64,000 nucleotides of DNA from Cephalopachus bancanus (GCA_027257055.1 JAPVLO010000381.1:992001-1056000); one strand, 5' to 3'. Counted from the first letter of the stretch, positions 1-11,291 are shown. Translations and numbers: made by a program. Notes: generated from the letters alone by a model not told the origin.

Positions 1-715
1 GTTCAGACTTTCACATCCCCTGTGCGCTCCTGGGATCACCCCCATCCCCCGTCTGACCCTTTGGAAAGCTCCTGCTCAGCCTTCCGGACAGAGTTCCGAT
101 GCTCGCCGCGAGGTCTGCCTGCCTTCCTCTGCCGTCCCGTTCCGTCAGGACTCCCTGTTCCCTTTTCTGTTGAACTTCGATACTGTCCTTTTATGACGCT
201 TGCGATTGTAATTAGTTGGATAAGCCTGACCAAGGTCAAGTTCTACCCGGGAAGCCGCAATATCGGTGCACAAACCAGTTTGTCTAAACTGTGCCATCTA
301 AAAACCGTCAGAAATGGCAGAGCTGTGATGGCCCCTCGGCCCATGCTGGCTCCTCTTCTGGTGTTCACATCACTGCCCTGTGGCAGGAACCCTTTGCTGG
401 AAGGCACGGAAGATCAGATATTGGGATAAGGTCAAGACTGAGGGTAGAAGGAAGAAACAAAGTCACGTTCCATTTCATAGGCCCAGGGCAGCGACTTTCA
501 GAAAAGTTTCCTACGTTTATACTCTTCTGTGTCTATGATCCATGTGCATTTGGCCTGTTTATTAGCATTATTTTCCTGAGGCATGAGTCACATAGACTTA
601 ATTTATCTTTGGAGCGCATAGACTAATACATCAGGACAAGGCAGCCAGCTTGACTGGAGTATGTTTTGTCTGTGCGTGTATTGGTGACTTTTCCAGTGAA
701 CGACATCTGTCTTGA
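1..715. other. unique intergenic DNA
   Basis: I recognise no repeat or exon here. Short open frames on both strands overlap each other and show no family resemblance. I see no CpG cluster, TATA box or convincing splice-site pair. Confidence 0.5.
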
Positions 716-728
716 CCCGGCCAGTTAT

Positions 729-1001
729 TTATTTTATTTTATTTTTTTGAGTTAGAGTCTCACTCCGTCGCCCAGACTGGAGCCCAGTGTCAACCTGCTG
801 GGCTCCAGCAGTCCTTCCACCTCAGCCTTCCAAGTAGCCAGAACTACAGGTGCGTGCTACCATGGCTAATTTTTTATTTTGTTGTAGAGAAAATGTCTCG
901 CCACGTTGCCTGGGCTGGTCTCGAACCCTCAGGCTCAGGCCATCCTCTCGCCTCGGCCTCTCAAAGTGCGAGGATGACAGGCTGAGCCACCGAGCCTGGC
1001 C
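729..1001 (-). mobile_element. Alu SINE, internally deleted
   Basis: The antisense Alu starts with a T-rich tail at about 729-748, then GAGTTAGAGTCTCACTCCG, and ends with the complement of the Alu head (CGAGCCTGGCC). The left part lacks the usual GTGGC...CCGCAGCCTCGACC stretch, which is reduced to CCCAGTGTCAACCTG. A near-identical CCGG(C/T)CAGTTATT flanks it at about 716 and 1002, consistent with target-site duplication. Confidence 0.92.
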
Positions 1002-1013
1002 CCGGTCAGTTAT

Positions 1014-2110
1014 TAAAAGAGAGCTCTCCTCCTTGTGTATGTGAATCAGACTTCCACAGGCATGGCCTTGGAAGTGTGTGTGCCTGCCAGCCCAGGAGTG
1101 CGAGCCCAGAGATGTGTGACAACTGCCCTCACAGCGATGTGGAAGTGTCCGCTGTCTGTGTGAGCACCGTCTTTGGGAGGAGGGGAGGACTGGGACTCCC
1201 AGGCTGGAATCTCAAAGGACACCCCTTACAGGTGCAGATGGAGCCAGAGTCTGGGAGCTCCGCCCTGCCTCGGTCTAGAGAGACGGGGCGGCGAGTCTCG
1301 ACTCTCTCCTTCCCCCCACCCCACTGCTTGGGTCTCCACTCTGTTGTGAGTCCCAGGACAGTGTCTAGCGCAGGCTGTGAGCATCCCCGGAGCTCTGAAA
1401 GGAAGCTTTTGAGTCTGCTTTTCTGAGAATGTGGACCTGGCACACTTGGCCAGGTAAGGCCTCTGAATTCAGGAAGAGGCAGAGAAAGGAAGAGCCACCG
1501 GGAGGCCGGAGAGGCGGGGGCTGGGCCTGTGTCCCCCTGAGTGAGTGATGTCCCCATTCCAGAGCCTGGTGTGAAGTCCTGCTGGTTCGGGTTATCTGGA
1601 GCCTGAGAACACGAGGCCACTCCTGAAATATCCTGCCTCTCCCAAGCGGGGCCTGCAGCCCTGCCCTCCTGTGTGCGGGTTTTCGGCACCATCCACCAGG
1701 GCTCAGGCAAGCCTGCAGTGCCAGGGTCAGGGGAGAGTGTCCGAAGGCCTGGGGGGCTGCGGGGGGGAGAAGTTCACAAGGCAGAAAGACAAGCGAGTGC
1801 CATGGCTTCTTCCTGTCGTCTACTCAGGCCCTGGTTGTTGGAGTGACGCCCTCTCGAGCGACACTCGTGTAGTTGAGAGAAGCTCATTTCCGCACTGGGT
1901 GGCAGAGAGGACAGGAGGCGGGTGCCCTTCAGCAGGGCCTGCCCAGGCCTCCACGTGTCCTCAGCTCTGGGCCGTGCTGTGTCTCGGGGCCTGGCCGTCA
2001 GTCCTTCCTACTTGCACACCCCGGTCCTGCTCCCAGAGGCGGGACCGACACAGCCTGCCCGTGGCCCCAGGCTCAGCCCCTGGGCAGAGCACGTGACTCC
2101 ACGACTTCAG
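1014..2110. other. unique DNA, moderately GC-rich
   Basis: No repeat family or gene is recognisable. The 193-codon minus frame at 1129-1710 and the plus frames at 1671-2253 lack any conserved motif. They fit chance open frames in GC-rich sequence. Confidence 0.45.
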
Positions 2111-2290
2111 TGTCTCTGGTCTTCACTGAGCGCATAACTTTCCCCTTCCGCAAGAGGCAGCGTCTCTGGTCTTCACAGAGTATGTGGCTTGCCCCTTCCT
2201 TGAGAGGCGGTGTCTCCGGTCTTCATGGAGCGCGAGGCTTTCCCCTTCTGTAAAGGTGGTGCCTCTAGTCTTCACAGTGCACCGTCTTCT
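2111..2290. repeat. 50-bp minisatellite, about 3.5 copies
   Basis: Units start at 2111, 2161, 2211 and about 2261, giving an exact 50-bp spacing. Each opens with TGTCTCTGGTCTTCA or a close variant (TGTCTCCGGTCTTCA, GCCTCTAGTCTTCA) and contains a CCCCTTCC core. Units differ at roughly 20-25% of positions, so the array is old or not homogenised. Confidence 0.88.
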
Positions 2291-2517
2291 CCATACGTCT
2301 CGTCTTCTTCCACGGAGGCGGGTCCTCCACTCCCTCCAAAGCCCACCCTGAGCCAGGTGGTTCCCATGTCTTTCCGTGGTCCTCTCCCATGTCCTCCCAA
2401 AGCCCATTCCCGTCAGCTTCTGTGTGTCAGGAACCCCTAGCGTGTTCCTAGGGACCCAGACTTAGGTTCTGAAACTGACGGTGCAAACAGAAAGCCCACG
2501 CCTTCGGTTGCGTTTGA

Positions 2518-2551
2518 AAGACTGAGACTCCAACTCAAAAAAAAAAAAAAA
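2518..2551 (+). mobile_element. Alu 3' end fragment
   Basis: The segment reads GACTGAGACTCCAACTC followed by an A-run of about 14. That is the terminal part of the window's common Alu type. Nothing upstream matches an Alu body, so only the last ~20 bases and tail remain. Confidence 0.6.
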
Positions 2552-2959
2552 CAACAAAGGAAAAAAGAAAGAGGCGATGAGCATATTCCTCTGGCATGCG
2601 TTTGCAGGAATCCCCAGACATAAGTATGTAAAATACAGTGTAACAGGACATCGTGATTACCCCCTGCTGCAGAGGCATTCAGGCCTCATATTCAAAGCAT
2701 GACACACTGAGTGTTGCATTTTAAAGGCAGAGTTGGGACACAAACACCCGTCTGGTCCAAGCTCCCGTCATCCTGCGGTGTGTGGCCCGGCTCCCCAGTT
2801 GTGGTTCAACACCGTCTCTTTCCAGGAGATCCAGAAGACAGGTCCCGCACCGCCCATACAGGCTGAGCACCCCAAAGTGAGGGTCCTGCCAGACTCGCCA
2901 AGGAAGTTTATGCAGGCAAACCTCCGAACTGGGTTTCACCTGAGAAGCCAAGAGGGTTC

Positions 2960-3830
2960 TTGGCTTCATGCAGGAAGGAATTCAAGTGTGCGCTGTAATA
3001 GGAGAGGAAAAATAAGTTCTTTATTGTATTTTTTTTTTTTTTTAGTTAGAATCTCACTCTGTCGCCCAGGCTGCAGTGCAGAGGCACGTTCACGGTCACC
3101 ACAGCCTCGACCTGCTGGGCTCAGGCATTCCTTCCTGCACATCCTTCCAAGTAGCCGGAGCTACAGGCACGTGCCACCATGCCCGGCTAATTTTTAAATT
3201 TATGGTAGAGTCGAGGTCTCACCAAGTTGCCCAGGCTGGTCTTGAGCCCCTGGGCTCAGGCCATCCTCTCGCCTCCGCCTCCCAAAGTGCTGGGATGACA
3301 GGCTTGAGCCACCACGCCTGGCCTGAAAAGTAAGTTATTAAAGAAAGAGACTCGTGGGCAGAACAGCCCCGGTGCATCACCGGGGTTTCGGTGGGAAAGT
3401 GAAAGTGGGTTGACTGAAACCTGTGGCCCAGGCTGGTCTGTAGGAGGAACGGCAGCCAGGGGTCCTGGGGTTTCAGGTTTGTGGCTGTCTCTTGATTATA
3501 TGCTAAGCAAGGGGTGGAATATTCATGAGTTTTCTGGGGCAGGGGTGGGGAGTTCCCAGAATCGAGGACTCCTCCCCTTTCTAAACCGTGTAGGGTGCCT
3601 GGTCTGGGGGTTGCCATGGTAACTGTCAACTGTCATGGTGCGGGGGGGGGGAGTGCCTTCTAGCTTGCTAATAAATTACAGGCAGTATATGACAAGCGAA
3701 AAGGGTGGGCAGAGGCGGCTTCCTGTGCCAGGTTGATCTTAGCGGGTGGTGGCTGGCTCTGGTCGGTCTTCTCTCCGCTTCCCAAACTGTCCGCGAAGTC
3801 TGGGCTTGCGACCTCCGACCTCCGTTTTGG
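2960..3830. mobile_element. LTR-like endogenous retroviral fragment split by an Alu
   Basis: The flanks of the Alu at 3025-3323 together resemble a common primate solo LTR. They include GCAGGAAGGAATTCAAGTGTG at the left, then ATATGCTAAGCAAGGGGTGG, ATTCATGAGTTTTC and TTGCCATGGTAACTG at the right. I see no gag, pol or env sequence. The exact LTR family and its ends were not assigned. Confidence 0.5.
3025..3323 (-). mobile_element. Alu SINE
   Basis: This is a full-length antisense Alu with a T-run at 3029-3043 and the head complement CACGCCTGGCC at its right end. The flanks AAAATAAGTTCTTTATT (3008) and AAAGTAAGTTATTAAAG (3327) look like a diverged target-site duplication. It lies within the LTR-like fragment and is therefore younger than it. 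Confidence 0.95.
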
Positions 3831-4261
3831 AAAGCAGTCCTGCTGGATGCCCGCCTCACCTTCACACACAGAGACCCTTGCCTTGCTCTCCAAAGACGGC
3901 CAGCCTGGGCGTGGGCCCATCTCTGGGCGGTGGATCAGGAGCGTGCAGTCCAGCTGCTGGGGTGGGGTTGTGTCTGTGGGTGCCCACACCTCTGCGGACC
4001 CTGGGCCGTGGCCACCAGACGTGCCTGATGCTTTGTCCCCATTGGTTCCCTCGGGCCACATCCTTCCCCCTGCCAGCGGTCCCTGGGTGTAGCTCAGTGG
4101 TATTTAGGTCGCATGGTGGGGGACAGTATATATATGTATAAGGAGAAGCTTATTTTCCATTAATAACTAAGCTAGTTTCATAATAGCAGAGCTCAGCATG
4201 CTCTGTCCTTCTGCAGTCAGCTGACACATGGGTCTCCTCCACTGAGCAGTGGCATCTGCGG
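3831..4261. other. unique DNA
   Basis: Several overlapping frames on both strands run through 3660-4140, but none has a recognisable domain. The AT-rich patch at 4126-4140 (ATATATATGTATA) is too short to call. Confidence 0.4.
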
Positions 4262-4385
4262 CTCACAGCAGCCTAGAAAGTAGGGCTGCTAGATTTCTAC
4301 TTTACAGGTCAGGAGATAGGAACACAGGGTCATCACCTGCTTACAGCCCTAGGTGAGCAAGTGGCAGAACTGGACTTGATCATGG
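4262..4385 (+). mobile_element. MIR SINE fragment
   Basis: The MIR core signature is visible as TTTACAGGTCAGGAGATAGG, followed by CAGGGTCATCACCTGCTTAC and AAGTGGCAGAACTGGA. It is diverged, as expected for this ancient mammalian SINE. Confidence 0.7.
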
Positions 4386-4834
4386 CTGCCGGGCTCTAGG
4401 ACCCGGCTTCCAACCCACGCACCCAGGGCGAGTCGGTGCCACGGCAGGTCCACGCGAGCCATGCTTGTGGTCTGCTCCTCCTCTGTTCTCCCGTTACCTC
4501 CGCCCCGTTTTCATCCCAACTGCACACCTCTCCTGGCACGCGTCTGCAAGCGTTCCACTTTGCCACGTGGGACTGGCACTTGCTGACCCTCCAGAGAGGC
4601 ACCATGGCCGTGGGCTGCTGATGCCCAAGACTCCCGTGGCCATGCCAGCCAGTCAGGTGAGCTGGGGCTGAGCGCAGATCTGGTGTGCAGAGGCTTTCAG
4701 GTGGGGTGATTGTAAGTCAAGGTTTCTGCACTCTGAACAGTACGCGCACGCCGTTCAGGCCGTACTCTCTGCCCCGGGTGCGTGCCCTGGTGGAGGAAAC
4801 GTGTCGGCACCTGGTAGAGGCAGGTATCTGATTC

Positions 4835-5129
4835 TGTTTCTTTTTTCTGCGTCAGAGTCTCGCCCTGTCACCCAGGCTGGAGTACAGTGGCCTGCTCACA
4901 GCCACCCCAGTCTCGACCCGCAGGGCTCAGGGGGTCCTTCCGCCCCAGCCTTCCAAGTAGCTGGAACTACCGGTGTGAGCTGCCACCCCTGGCTCATTTT
5001 TTGATTTACTGTACAGATGAGGTCTCTCCAAGTTGCCCAGGCTGTTCTCGAACCCCTGGGCTCAGGCAATCCTCTCACCTCAGCCTCCCACAGTGCTGGG
5101 ATTACAGGCTTGAGTCACCATGCCCGACC
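4835..5129 (-). mobile_element. Alu SINE
   Basis: A full-length antisense Alu runs from TCAGAGTCTCGCCCTGTCACC to CACCATGCCCGACC. AGGCAGGTATCTG at 4818 and AGGCAGGTGTCCTG at 5130 form the target-site duplication. The poly-T tail is eroded to TTTCTTTTTTC. Confidence 0.95.
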
Positions 5130-5164
5130 AAGGCAGGTGTCCTGAAAGCAGGGCACACGGTCCC

Positions 5165-5225
5165 ATGGGTCTCTGCATAACCAGGGCTTAGCACTCGTAG
5201 GTGCTCAATAAATGTATCAAGTGAA
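5165..5225 (+). mobile_element. MIR-like 3' fragment
   Basis: GGGCTTAGCACTCGTAGGTG followed by CTCAATAAATG is the 3' region commonly seen in MIR elements. It is short, so the call is tentative. Confidence 0.5.
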
Positions 5226-5277
5226 TAAAAGAATCACTAAAAAGCTCAACAATTGCCACCCCCCCAAAAAAAAGACC

Positions 5278-5345
5278 ACCAAGATCATGCCTGCTATCCC
5301 AGCACTTTGGAAGGCCGAAGTGGGAAGATCGCTTGATTCAAAGTG
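5278..5345 (+). mobile_element. Alu left-arm fragment
   Basis: ATCATGCCTGCTATCCCAGC followed by ACTTTGGAAGGCCGAAGTGG and GAAGATCGCTTGA matches the Alu left monomer near its start. The match ends at about 5345, with no middle A-rich segment or right arm. Confidence 0.75.
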
Positions 5346-5944
5346 TGTAAGTTTAAAGGTCAGTGGCACACACAGCGGCATTCTTTCAGAGGCTCAGGCA
5401 TTGTTGTAGGTGCTGCCAGGTATCATCTCACCTAATCCTCACAACGTTCCATAGGTCGTTACCTCCTCACAGGCGGGACAGGGATGGCGACCACAGAGAC
5501 TGACTCGGGTAGGGGGTGGAGCGGTTCACAGAGCCAGACTCCAGAGCCTGCCCCTACCTGCTCACACTCCCGATGAGGTTCCTCTGGGTATGCCACGGCC
5601 TGCTGGGATCTGTCCCTGGCTTTGACCGTCGACATCCGTTCCTTGGCCCAGGGCTCTGCGGGGTCCACCCGCCTCCCACCCGCTGCCGTCTGGAAGGTCA
5701 CAGGACACACCCAGCTTCAGATAGCATTCAGCAGCTTCCCCTCGGCACTGAGGAAACGGTCATAAACGCCCCAGCCATTCGGCACGTTTGCTGAACTTCG
5801 TTTTCAATTTGGCCACGGATCATACCGTGTCAGTTTCCCTTTCCTCGGTATTGTACGGCCCCGGAACGGAAGCTGGGAAGGCACCTGTCAGAAGCTTAGT
5901 CACATTCAGTGTCCCTCCTCACAAGCCACTGTTTTCTTAGGTGT
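5346..5944. other. mostly unique DNA with possible MIR traces
   Basis: TATCATCTCACCTAATCCTC at about 5419 followed by ACAACGTTCC resembles the MIR core, but the rest is too diverged to delimit. No exon or promoter is recognisable. Confidence 0.35.
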
Positions 5945-8035
5945 CGTTTTTTGCTTTAAAGAAAAGTTTTGAATCTTTTTATTGTAAAACAAAACACAGA
6001 TGCAGAAAACCGCACAAGACAAATAATCCATGATATAATTTGCATACATGATACATGGAAGAAATAGAACGTTGCCACTGGCCCCAGAAGCCGTGATACC
6101 CACCCCCAAAACAGCCCCTACCTGCCTCAAAGTTAGCGTAGTCTCACGTAGGGATTCTTACCCTTGTGGATTTTTTTCATTGCATTTCATTTAACACTTT
6201 TGAAGTGTAAGAGCCGTGTAATAAGTAGCACGTATTTCATATGTACAATTTGTTGAGTTTTGACACATGTATACACCTGTAGAAGCATCACCACTATCAA
6301 GAAAGAAAATATATCCATCATTATCCAGATGTCTTCCTACCCCTTTGTGATTCCTTCTGCCTCCCATTCCTTTCTGCTTTCCACACACTATATATTATCT
6401 TTGTTCTCCAAAGAGTTATGTAAATGAAATCATTCATGATATACTCTTTTTTTATCTGACTTCTTTCACTCAGCATAATTATTTTAAAATTCATCCACGC
6501 TGTGTTGCATATATAATAGTCCACTCCTTTTTATTGCTAAATAGTATATTAGTAATAGTAGTCTACTATATATATGTATTTTGTTATGTATCTCATATAT
6601 ATGATATATCTATACTTACATATCCTATATATCACAACTGGTTTCTCCATTCAGTTGTTGACACTTATAGTGCTCCTAACTTTTACTATTCAGATAACGC
6701 TGCTTGAGTACAAGCCATGATGGACGTACACTTTTCTCTTCTGTAAAAACCTAGGTTATGTGGTAGCGCGTGTTTGACTTTTGAAGAAACTACCAAACTG
6801 TTCTCCAAAATGGCTATATCATTTTGCACTTCTACCACAATTGTATAAGCGTCCTAGCTCTTCCACATCCTAACCCACATTTGGTACCAGTTTCTCTTAA
6901 TTTTAGCCATTTTAATAGACACTAAGTGAAATTGCATTGTGGCTTTAATTTGCACTCCCCTAATGACACAAACTGTAATATGTATGTAGTGTGAGTTGCC
7001 ATCTTTTCATGTGTTTATTTACCAACCATCATCTTTAGTGAAGTGTGTGCTTAAATCTCTTGCCTATTTTTATTTGGATTGTTTCCTTGGTATTGAGTTT
7101 CTTATTATATTTTCTTTATATATCCTAGATATTTCCTTTATTAGACATGTGCTTTGCAAATATTTTCTCCTAGTCTGTGGATTGTCTTTTAATTTTCTCT
7201 GCAGTGACAGAGCAGATTTTAATTTGAAGAAGTAAAATGTGTTAACTTCTTCTATGGGTCATGTTTTTGCAGACACATCTAAGAGATTCTTCTCTAATCC
7301 AGACTCAGAAAGATTGTCTCCTGTGTTTTATCCCAGGCACACATACTAGAGTTTGTGTTATGGGTTTAGCCTGGTAACTATTTTCAGCCGATTTGTGTGT
7401 ATGGTGTGGGGTACGAACTGAAGTTCTTTTTTTGTCTGTTTATCTTTTGACATTTGGATATCCGATTGTCCCAGTGTCATTTGTTGAAAAGACTATCCCT
7501 TCTCCACTAAATTGCCTTTGTAAAGCAACATTGGCCGTCCGTATATGCGTGAGTCTGTTTCTGAACTCTGCTCTGTTCAGTTTGGTTGCCTGTCTTCATG
7601 CCAACACTATGCTGTTTTGACTGCTATAGTTTTATAGTTCATCTTAAAATCAGATAATCTGAGCCCTTCACCTCTGTTCTGTTTCAAAGTTGTTTTGGCT
7701 ACTCCAAGTCCTTTGCATTTCTGTCTACATTTTAAAATCCACATGTCGGTTTCTACCAAAAAACCTGCTAGAATTTAAGTTGAGATTGTGTTGAATCTAT
7801 AGACCAATTCGAGGAGGATTTATGTCTCAAAAACATTACATCTTCTGTCTCGTGAACAGAGTATATCTTTCCATTTTCTTAGGTCTTTTTTAGTCTCTCT
7901 CGGCTATTGTCGTTTTCACTGTAAAAGGTCTTGCCCTTCTTTCATTAGGTTTATTCCTGTTTCAAATTTTGATGCTCTTGTAAATTGGTTTTTCTAATTT
8001 CAACTTATGATGGCTCACTTCTTTGTATAGTACAA
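5945..8035 (-). mobile_element. ancient L1 (L1M-type) LINE, antisense
   Basis: This AT-rich block has the run of motifs typical of the complement of an old L1 3' region. They include ACTGTTCTCCAAAATGGC, TTTGCAAATATTTTCTCC, TTGTTGAAAAGACTATCC and GGCTATTGTCGTTTTC. Numerous stops in every frame show it is dead. It is the 3' end of a longer antisense L1 mosaic that continues to about 9.7 kb. Confidence 0.8.
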
Positions 8036-8285
8036 TTGATTTCTTATTTTTAATTTTTATGGATACATCATAATTGTCCATACTGATGGCATCCATGCAG
8101 CACACAATGTGTGATGATCAAATCTGGAAAACTGGGCTCTCCATCCATTGAAACATTTATCATCTGTCTGCATTGGGAACATCCCAACTCTCTAGATATT
8201 TTGAAATATACAGTAAGTTATTGAAAACTGTAGTTATCCTGTTGTGCTACCAAACACTAGATCTTATTCCTTCTATCTAACTAAA
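8036..8285. mobile_element. L1 3'-UTR-type fragment
   Basis: TATGGATACATCATAATTG, AATGTGTGATGATCAAATC, AAACATTTATCATCTGTCTG and TTATTCCTTCTATCTAACT follow the order of a widespread primate L1 3'-UTR segment. It sits between two antisense L1 pieces and probably represents a separate insertion. I did not fix its orientation. Confidence 0.65.
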
Positions 8286-8735
8286 ATACAAGTGGTTTTT
8301 GTACATTGATTCTGTCATCTACAACCTTAGTAAAATAACTTATGAAGTCCAGTCACCTTTTTTTGTAGATTTCATTCAACTTTCTACGTTAAAAACAGCG
8401 TTTACAGGATCGCCGGAGCCCAGCAGGTCGAGGCTGCGGTGGCTGGGAGCGGCCACTGCACTCCAGTCTGGGCGACAGAGTGAGATTCCAACTCAAAAAA
8501 AAAAGCAACAGTGTTTACAAAGACACCTTTACTTCTCCCTTTCCAGACTAGGTGCCTGCTGTTTCTTTTTCTTGCCATATCACAGTGGCCGAAGTCATCA
8601 TGAGAGTGGAGAGAGCAGGTCCTTGACCCATTCCTTGTACGAAGGGAGGCCTTCAGTCTTTCAACATTAAGTGTGATGTTGGCTGTGTTTTTAATAGATG
8701 CCCTTTATTGGATTAAGGGCATTCTCTTCTAGTTC
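8286..8735 (-). mobile_element. L1 ORF2-region fragment, antisense
   Basis: The complement of L1 ORF2 is recognisable from TTTCTTTTTCTTGCC, GAGAGTGGAGAGAGCAGG and TTTCAACATTAAGTGTGATG. No long frame survives. A truncated Alu at 8407-8505 interrupts it. The same L1 appears to continue at 9481-9694. Confidence 0.7.
8407..8505 (+). mobile_element. Alu right monomer only, 5'-truncated, with target duplication
   Basis: The sequence begins abruptly at GATCGCCGGAGCCCAGCAGG and runs through the right-arm end to GATTCCAACTC plus an A-run. AACAGCGTTTACA (8394-8406) and AACAGTGTTTACA (8507-8519) flank it directly, so it appears to have inserted in this truncated form. The right arm carries the GGGAGCGGCCACTGCACTCC variant of the presumed younger subfamily. 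Confidence 0.9.
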
Positions 8736-9155
8736 ACTTAAATTTTTTTTTAATTTTTAATTTTAAAGATGTGGGGTACAATTCAACATTAGGTGTGCAA
8801 ATGTTCATGATGCAGGTACCCTTGTTGATAAGGTGTGCCTTCCCCCGCCAGAAGTTTCCCACTACTGCCAATCCTTTTCTTATAGTATAACAATCATTGT
8901 TCAAGGTCCGTTTATGAATGAGAACATGTGGTACTCAGTTCTTTGTTTCTGTGATAGGTCACTCAGCATTATAGATTCTAAGTCTATTCAAGTTGCTGTG
9001 AAGCTCATAATTTTGTCCTTCTTTATGGCTGTGTAATATTCCATCATGTATATGTACCACATTTTCTTTATTTAGTCCTCTTTCGATGGGCAAGACAATT
9101 AGTTCCATGTTTTTGCTATTGTGAATAATTTGGCAAAAGTTTCAGGATAGAATAT
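8736..9155 (-). mobile_element. L1 3'-region fragment, antisense
   Basis: TTTATGAATGAGAACATGTG, then TTTATGGCTGTGTAATATTCC and TATGTACCACATTTTCTTT, are the complement of the region around the L1 ORF2 stop. It lies between two pieces of another antisense L1, so it is probably a nested insertion. Confidence 0.75.
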
Positions 9156-9480
9156 TTTTATTTTTATTTTTATTTTTTTTAGAGAGAAAGTCTCGCTCTG
9201 TCACCAGGTTGGAGTGTAGTAGTGCAGTCATAGCTCACTTCAGCCTCCAACTCCTGGGCTCAAGAGATGCCCCCATCTCAGCCTCCCAAGTAGCTGGGAC
9301 TACAGCTGTGTTGTACAGTTCATGCCCCCACATCTGGCTTTTTTTTTTTTTAACTTTTTTGTAGAGACAGGGTCTCACTGTGTTGCCCAGGCTGGTCTCA
9401 AACTGCGGGGCTCAAGTGATCTTCCTGCCTTAGTCTCCCAAAGTGCTGGAATAACAGGCTCATGCCACCATGCCTAACCT
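9156..9480 (-). mobile_element. AluJ-like SINE
   Basis: This antisense dimer has the general primate arrangement: GTCATAGCTCACTTCAGCC, CCTCCCAAGTAGCTGGGACT, and TAACTTTTTTGTAGAGACAG between the arms. It lacks the AATAAATCAAAAA segment and GACTCCAACTC tail of most copies here, so it belongs to an older wave. TAGAAT(A)TTTTTA flanks both ends. Confidence 0.92.
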
Positions 9481-9694
9481 AGAATTTTTAATCAGAATGT
9501 TGAATATTGTTAAACACCTTTTCTGCCTCTATGGAAATAATTGAATCGTTTTCTAAAACATGGTGAATGACATCAATTGATTTTTCACATGTTAAGCCAC
9601 CTCTACGTTCTTGCGGTAAGCACCACTTTATCATGATATAGTATCCTTTATATATATTGATGTGTTTGATGTGCTAAGCTTTTGTTTAGTTTCT
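9481..9694 (-). mobile_element. L1 ORF2-region fragment, antisense
   Basis: ACCTTTTCTGCCTCTATGG, AACATGGTGAATGACATC and TTTTTCACATGTTAAGCC are the complement of an internal ORF2 segment. This fits as the next upstream part of the L1 seen at 8286-8735. The ORF is destroyed. Confidence 0.7.
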
Positions 9695-9985
9695 GCCGGG
9701 CTTGGTAGCTCAGTCTTTCATCCCAGCGCTTTGGGAGACCGAGGCGAGTGGATTGTCTGAGCCCGGGGTTTGAGACCAGCCTGGGCAACTTGGCAAGACA
9801 TCATCTCTACAATAAATCAAAACTTAGCCCGTCGTGGTAGCACGCACCTGTAGTTCCAGCTCCTTGGAAGGCTGAGGCGTAAAGATCGCTGGAGCCCAGC
9901 AGGCTGAGGTTGTGGTGGCCAAGAGGCATGCCACTGCCCTCCAGCCTGGGTGATAGAGTGAGATTCCAAATCAAAAAGAAAAAGC
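9695..9985 (+). mobile_element. Alu SINE
   Basis: A full-length sense Alu starts at GCCGGGCTTGGTAGCTCAG and ends GATTCCAAATCAAAAAGAAA. Target duplication: TTTGTTTAGTTTCT at 9681 and TTGTTTAGTTTCT at about 9994. The linker ACAATAAATCAAAACTTAGCC marks the common type of this window. Confidence 0.95.
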
Positions 9986-10007
9986 AATTTTTTTGTTGTT
10001 TAGTTTC

Positions 10008-11024
10008 TTTATGTTTTCAGTGTCTCCAGTATACTTGATGATCCAGCTTGTTAGATTTAGTCTCTGTGCACTGTGCTCCACCTAAGCTAGCCAGGGCTTT
10101 CTTAGTGACCACTACCAACCTTTTCTTCCATTCTAAACTTTGCTGACTTTGGCCTTTGAAAAGGAGGGGAACAAACATATGTACACATGCCTGTACATAC
10201 ACATGTATACACAGCACACACGTACACACCATCCCCACCTTCTTACATAGAGAAAGGGCCCGATTGAAGACTATCAGGAGAATGAGGGGAGAGGCAGGCT
10301 CCGGGACATCACCTTCCCTGAGTAGAGCTGACGTGAGACGAGGACTACTCATGAGTCTCAGGGTGACCCCAGGAAAGGCGGATGTGGGGGAGAAGCGGCC
10401 GGCATTGCCACAGTGCAGTTTGGGGAGCGCGGTGAACACTGCCTCGTCCCATCCGTGGCCACAGTGGCCAGTCTTGACCCAGGACTCTTGCTGCCTCGGA
10501 CTGAAGTGGAGTCACTGCCCCAACGTGAGCATGATGGGGACAGGAGGAGACAACCCCCGATGGGCTCCCATGGCCTTACCCGTAGCCTCAAGAATATCCA
10601 CGGTGGCAATGACAATAACACCAAGGTCCCCTTGCCCAGATGACAGAGAAAACCAGGGCTAGGCTCTAGAGGATGTCCACCCAGACACTCTTTCTTCCCC
10701 TCCCAGTGCATCTAAGACCAACAGAGGTCTACTTCCTTGGGGAACGACGCCTGCTGGTGTGTTTGGGCCGTAGGCTAGTGCCGACAGTGGCACTCACACG
10801 CCTGGAACTCTGCTGCCAGCACCTTCAGCAAGGGCTCACCAGCACTCACGCTGGGCTTTGCTTGTGTCTAGAATCACCGTCCCTCACGTATCCAGGAGCC
10901 AGCAGGAAGAGAAGAAAATGCTGCTGCACAATGTCTGGCCACTTTGTAACCAGCCCTGATACACCCAGAGGGCACCAGACTTGCCTTACTCTAACGTCGT
11001 CCGTCGGGGTTCCCCTTCCCTCAT
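10008..11024. other. unique DNA with a short CA-rich patch
   Basis: 10170-10225 is rich in ACACATG/TACACA units but too degenerate for a microsatellite. The overlapping frames at 10017-10711 show no domain. No exon call can be supported. Confidence 0.4.
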
Positions 11025-11036
11025 GATGCGCTTTGT

Positions 11037-11279
11037 TTTGTTTGTTTTTTGTTTTTCGAGTTGGAGTCTCACTGTGTCGCCCAGGCTGGAGGGCAGTGGC
11101 ACATTCCCGGCCACCGCAGCCTCGACCTGCTGGGCTCCGGAGATCCTTCCGCCTCAGCCTTCCAAGTAGCCGGAACTACAGGCGCGCGCTACCACGCCCG
11201 GCTCATTTTTTGATTTTATTGTAGAGATGAGGTCTCGCCAAGTTACCCAGGTGGGTCTCGAACCCGCGGGCTCAGACAC
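11037..11279 (-). mobile_element. Alu SINE, 5'-truncated
   Basis: This antisense Alu has an intact tail side (T-run, GAGTTGGAGTCTCACTG) but stops at AACCCGCGGGCTCAGA, lacking the first ~50 bases of the element. GATGCGCTTTGT is repeated exactly at 11025-11036 and 11280-11291, so the truncation happened at insertion. Confidence 0.94.
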
Positions 11280-11291
11280 GATGCGCTTTGT

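Noticed and set aside
9695..9985. tRNA-like B-box (GGTTTGAGACC) inside Alus
   Set aside because: This is the internal pol III promoter of the 7SL-derived Alu, not a tRNA gene. No cloverleaf was found.
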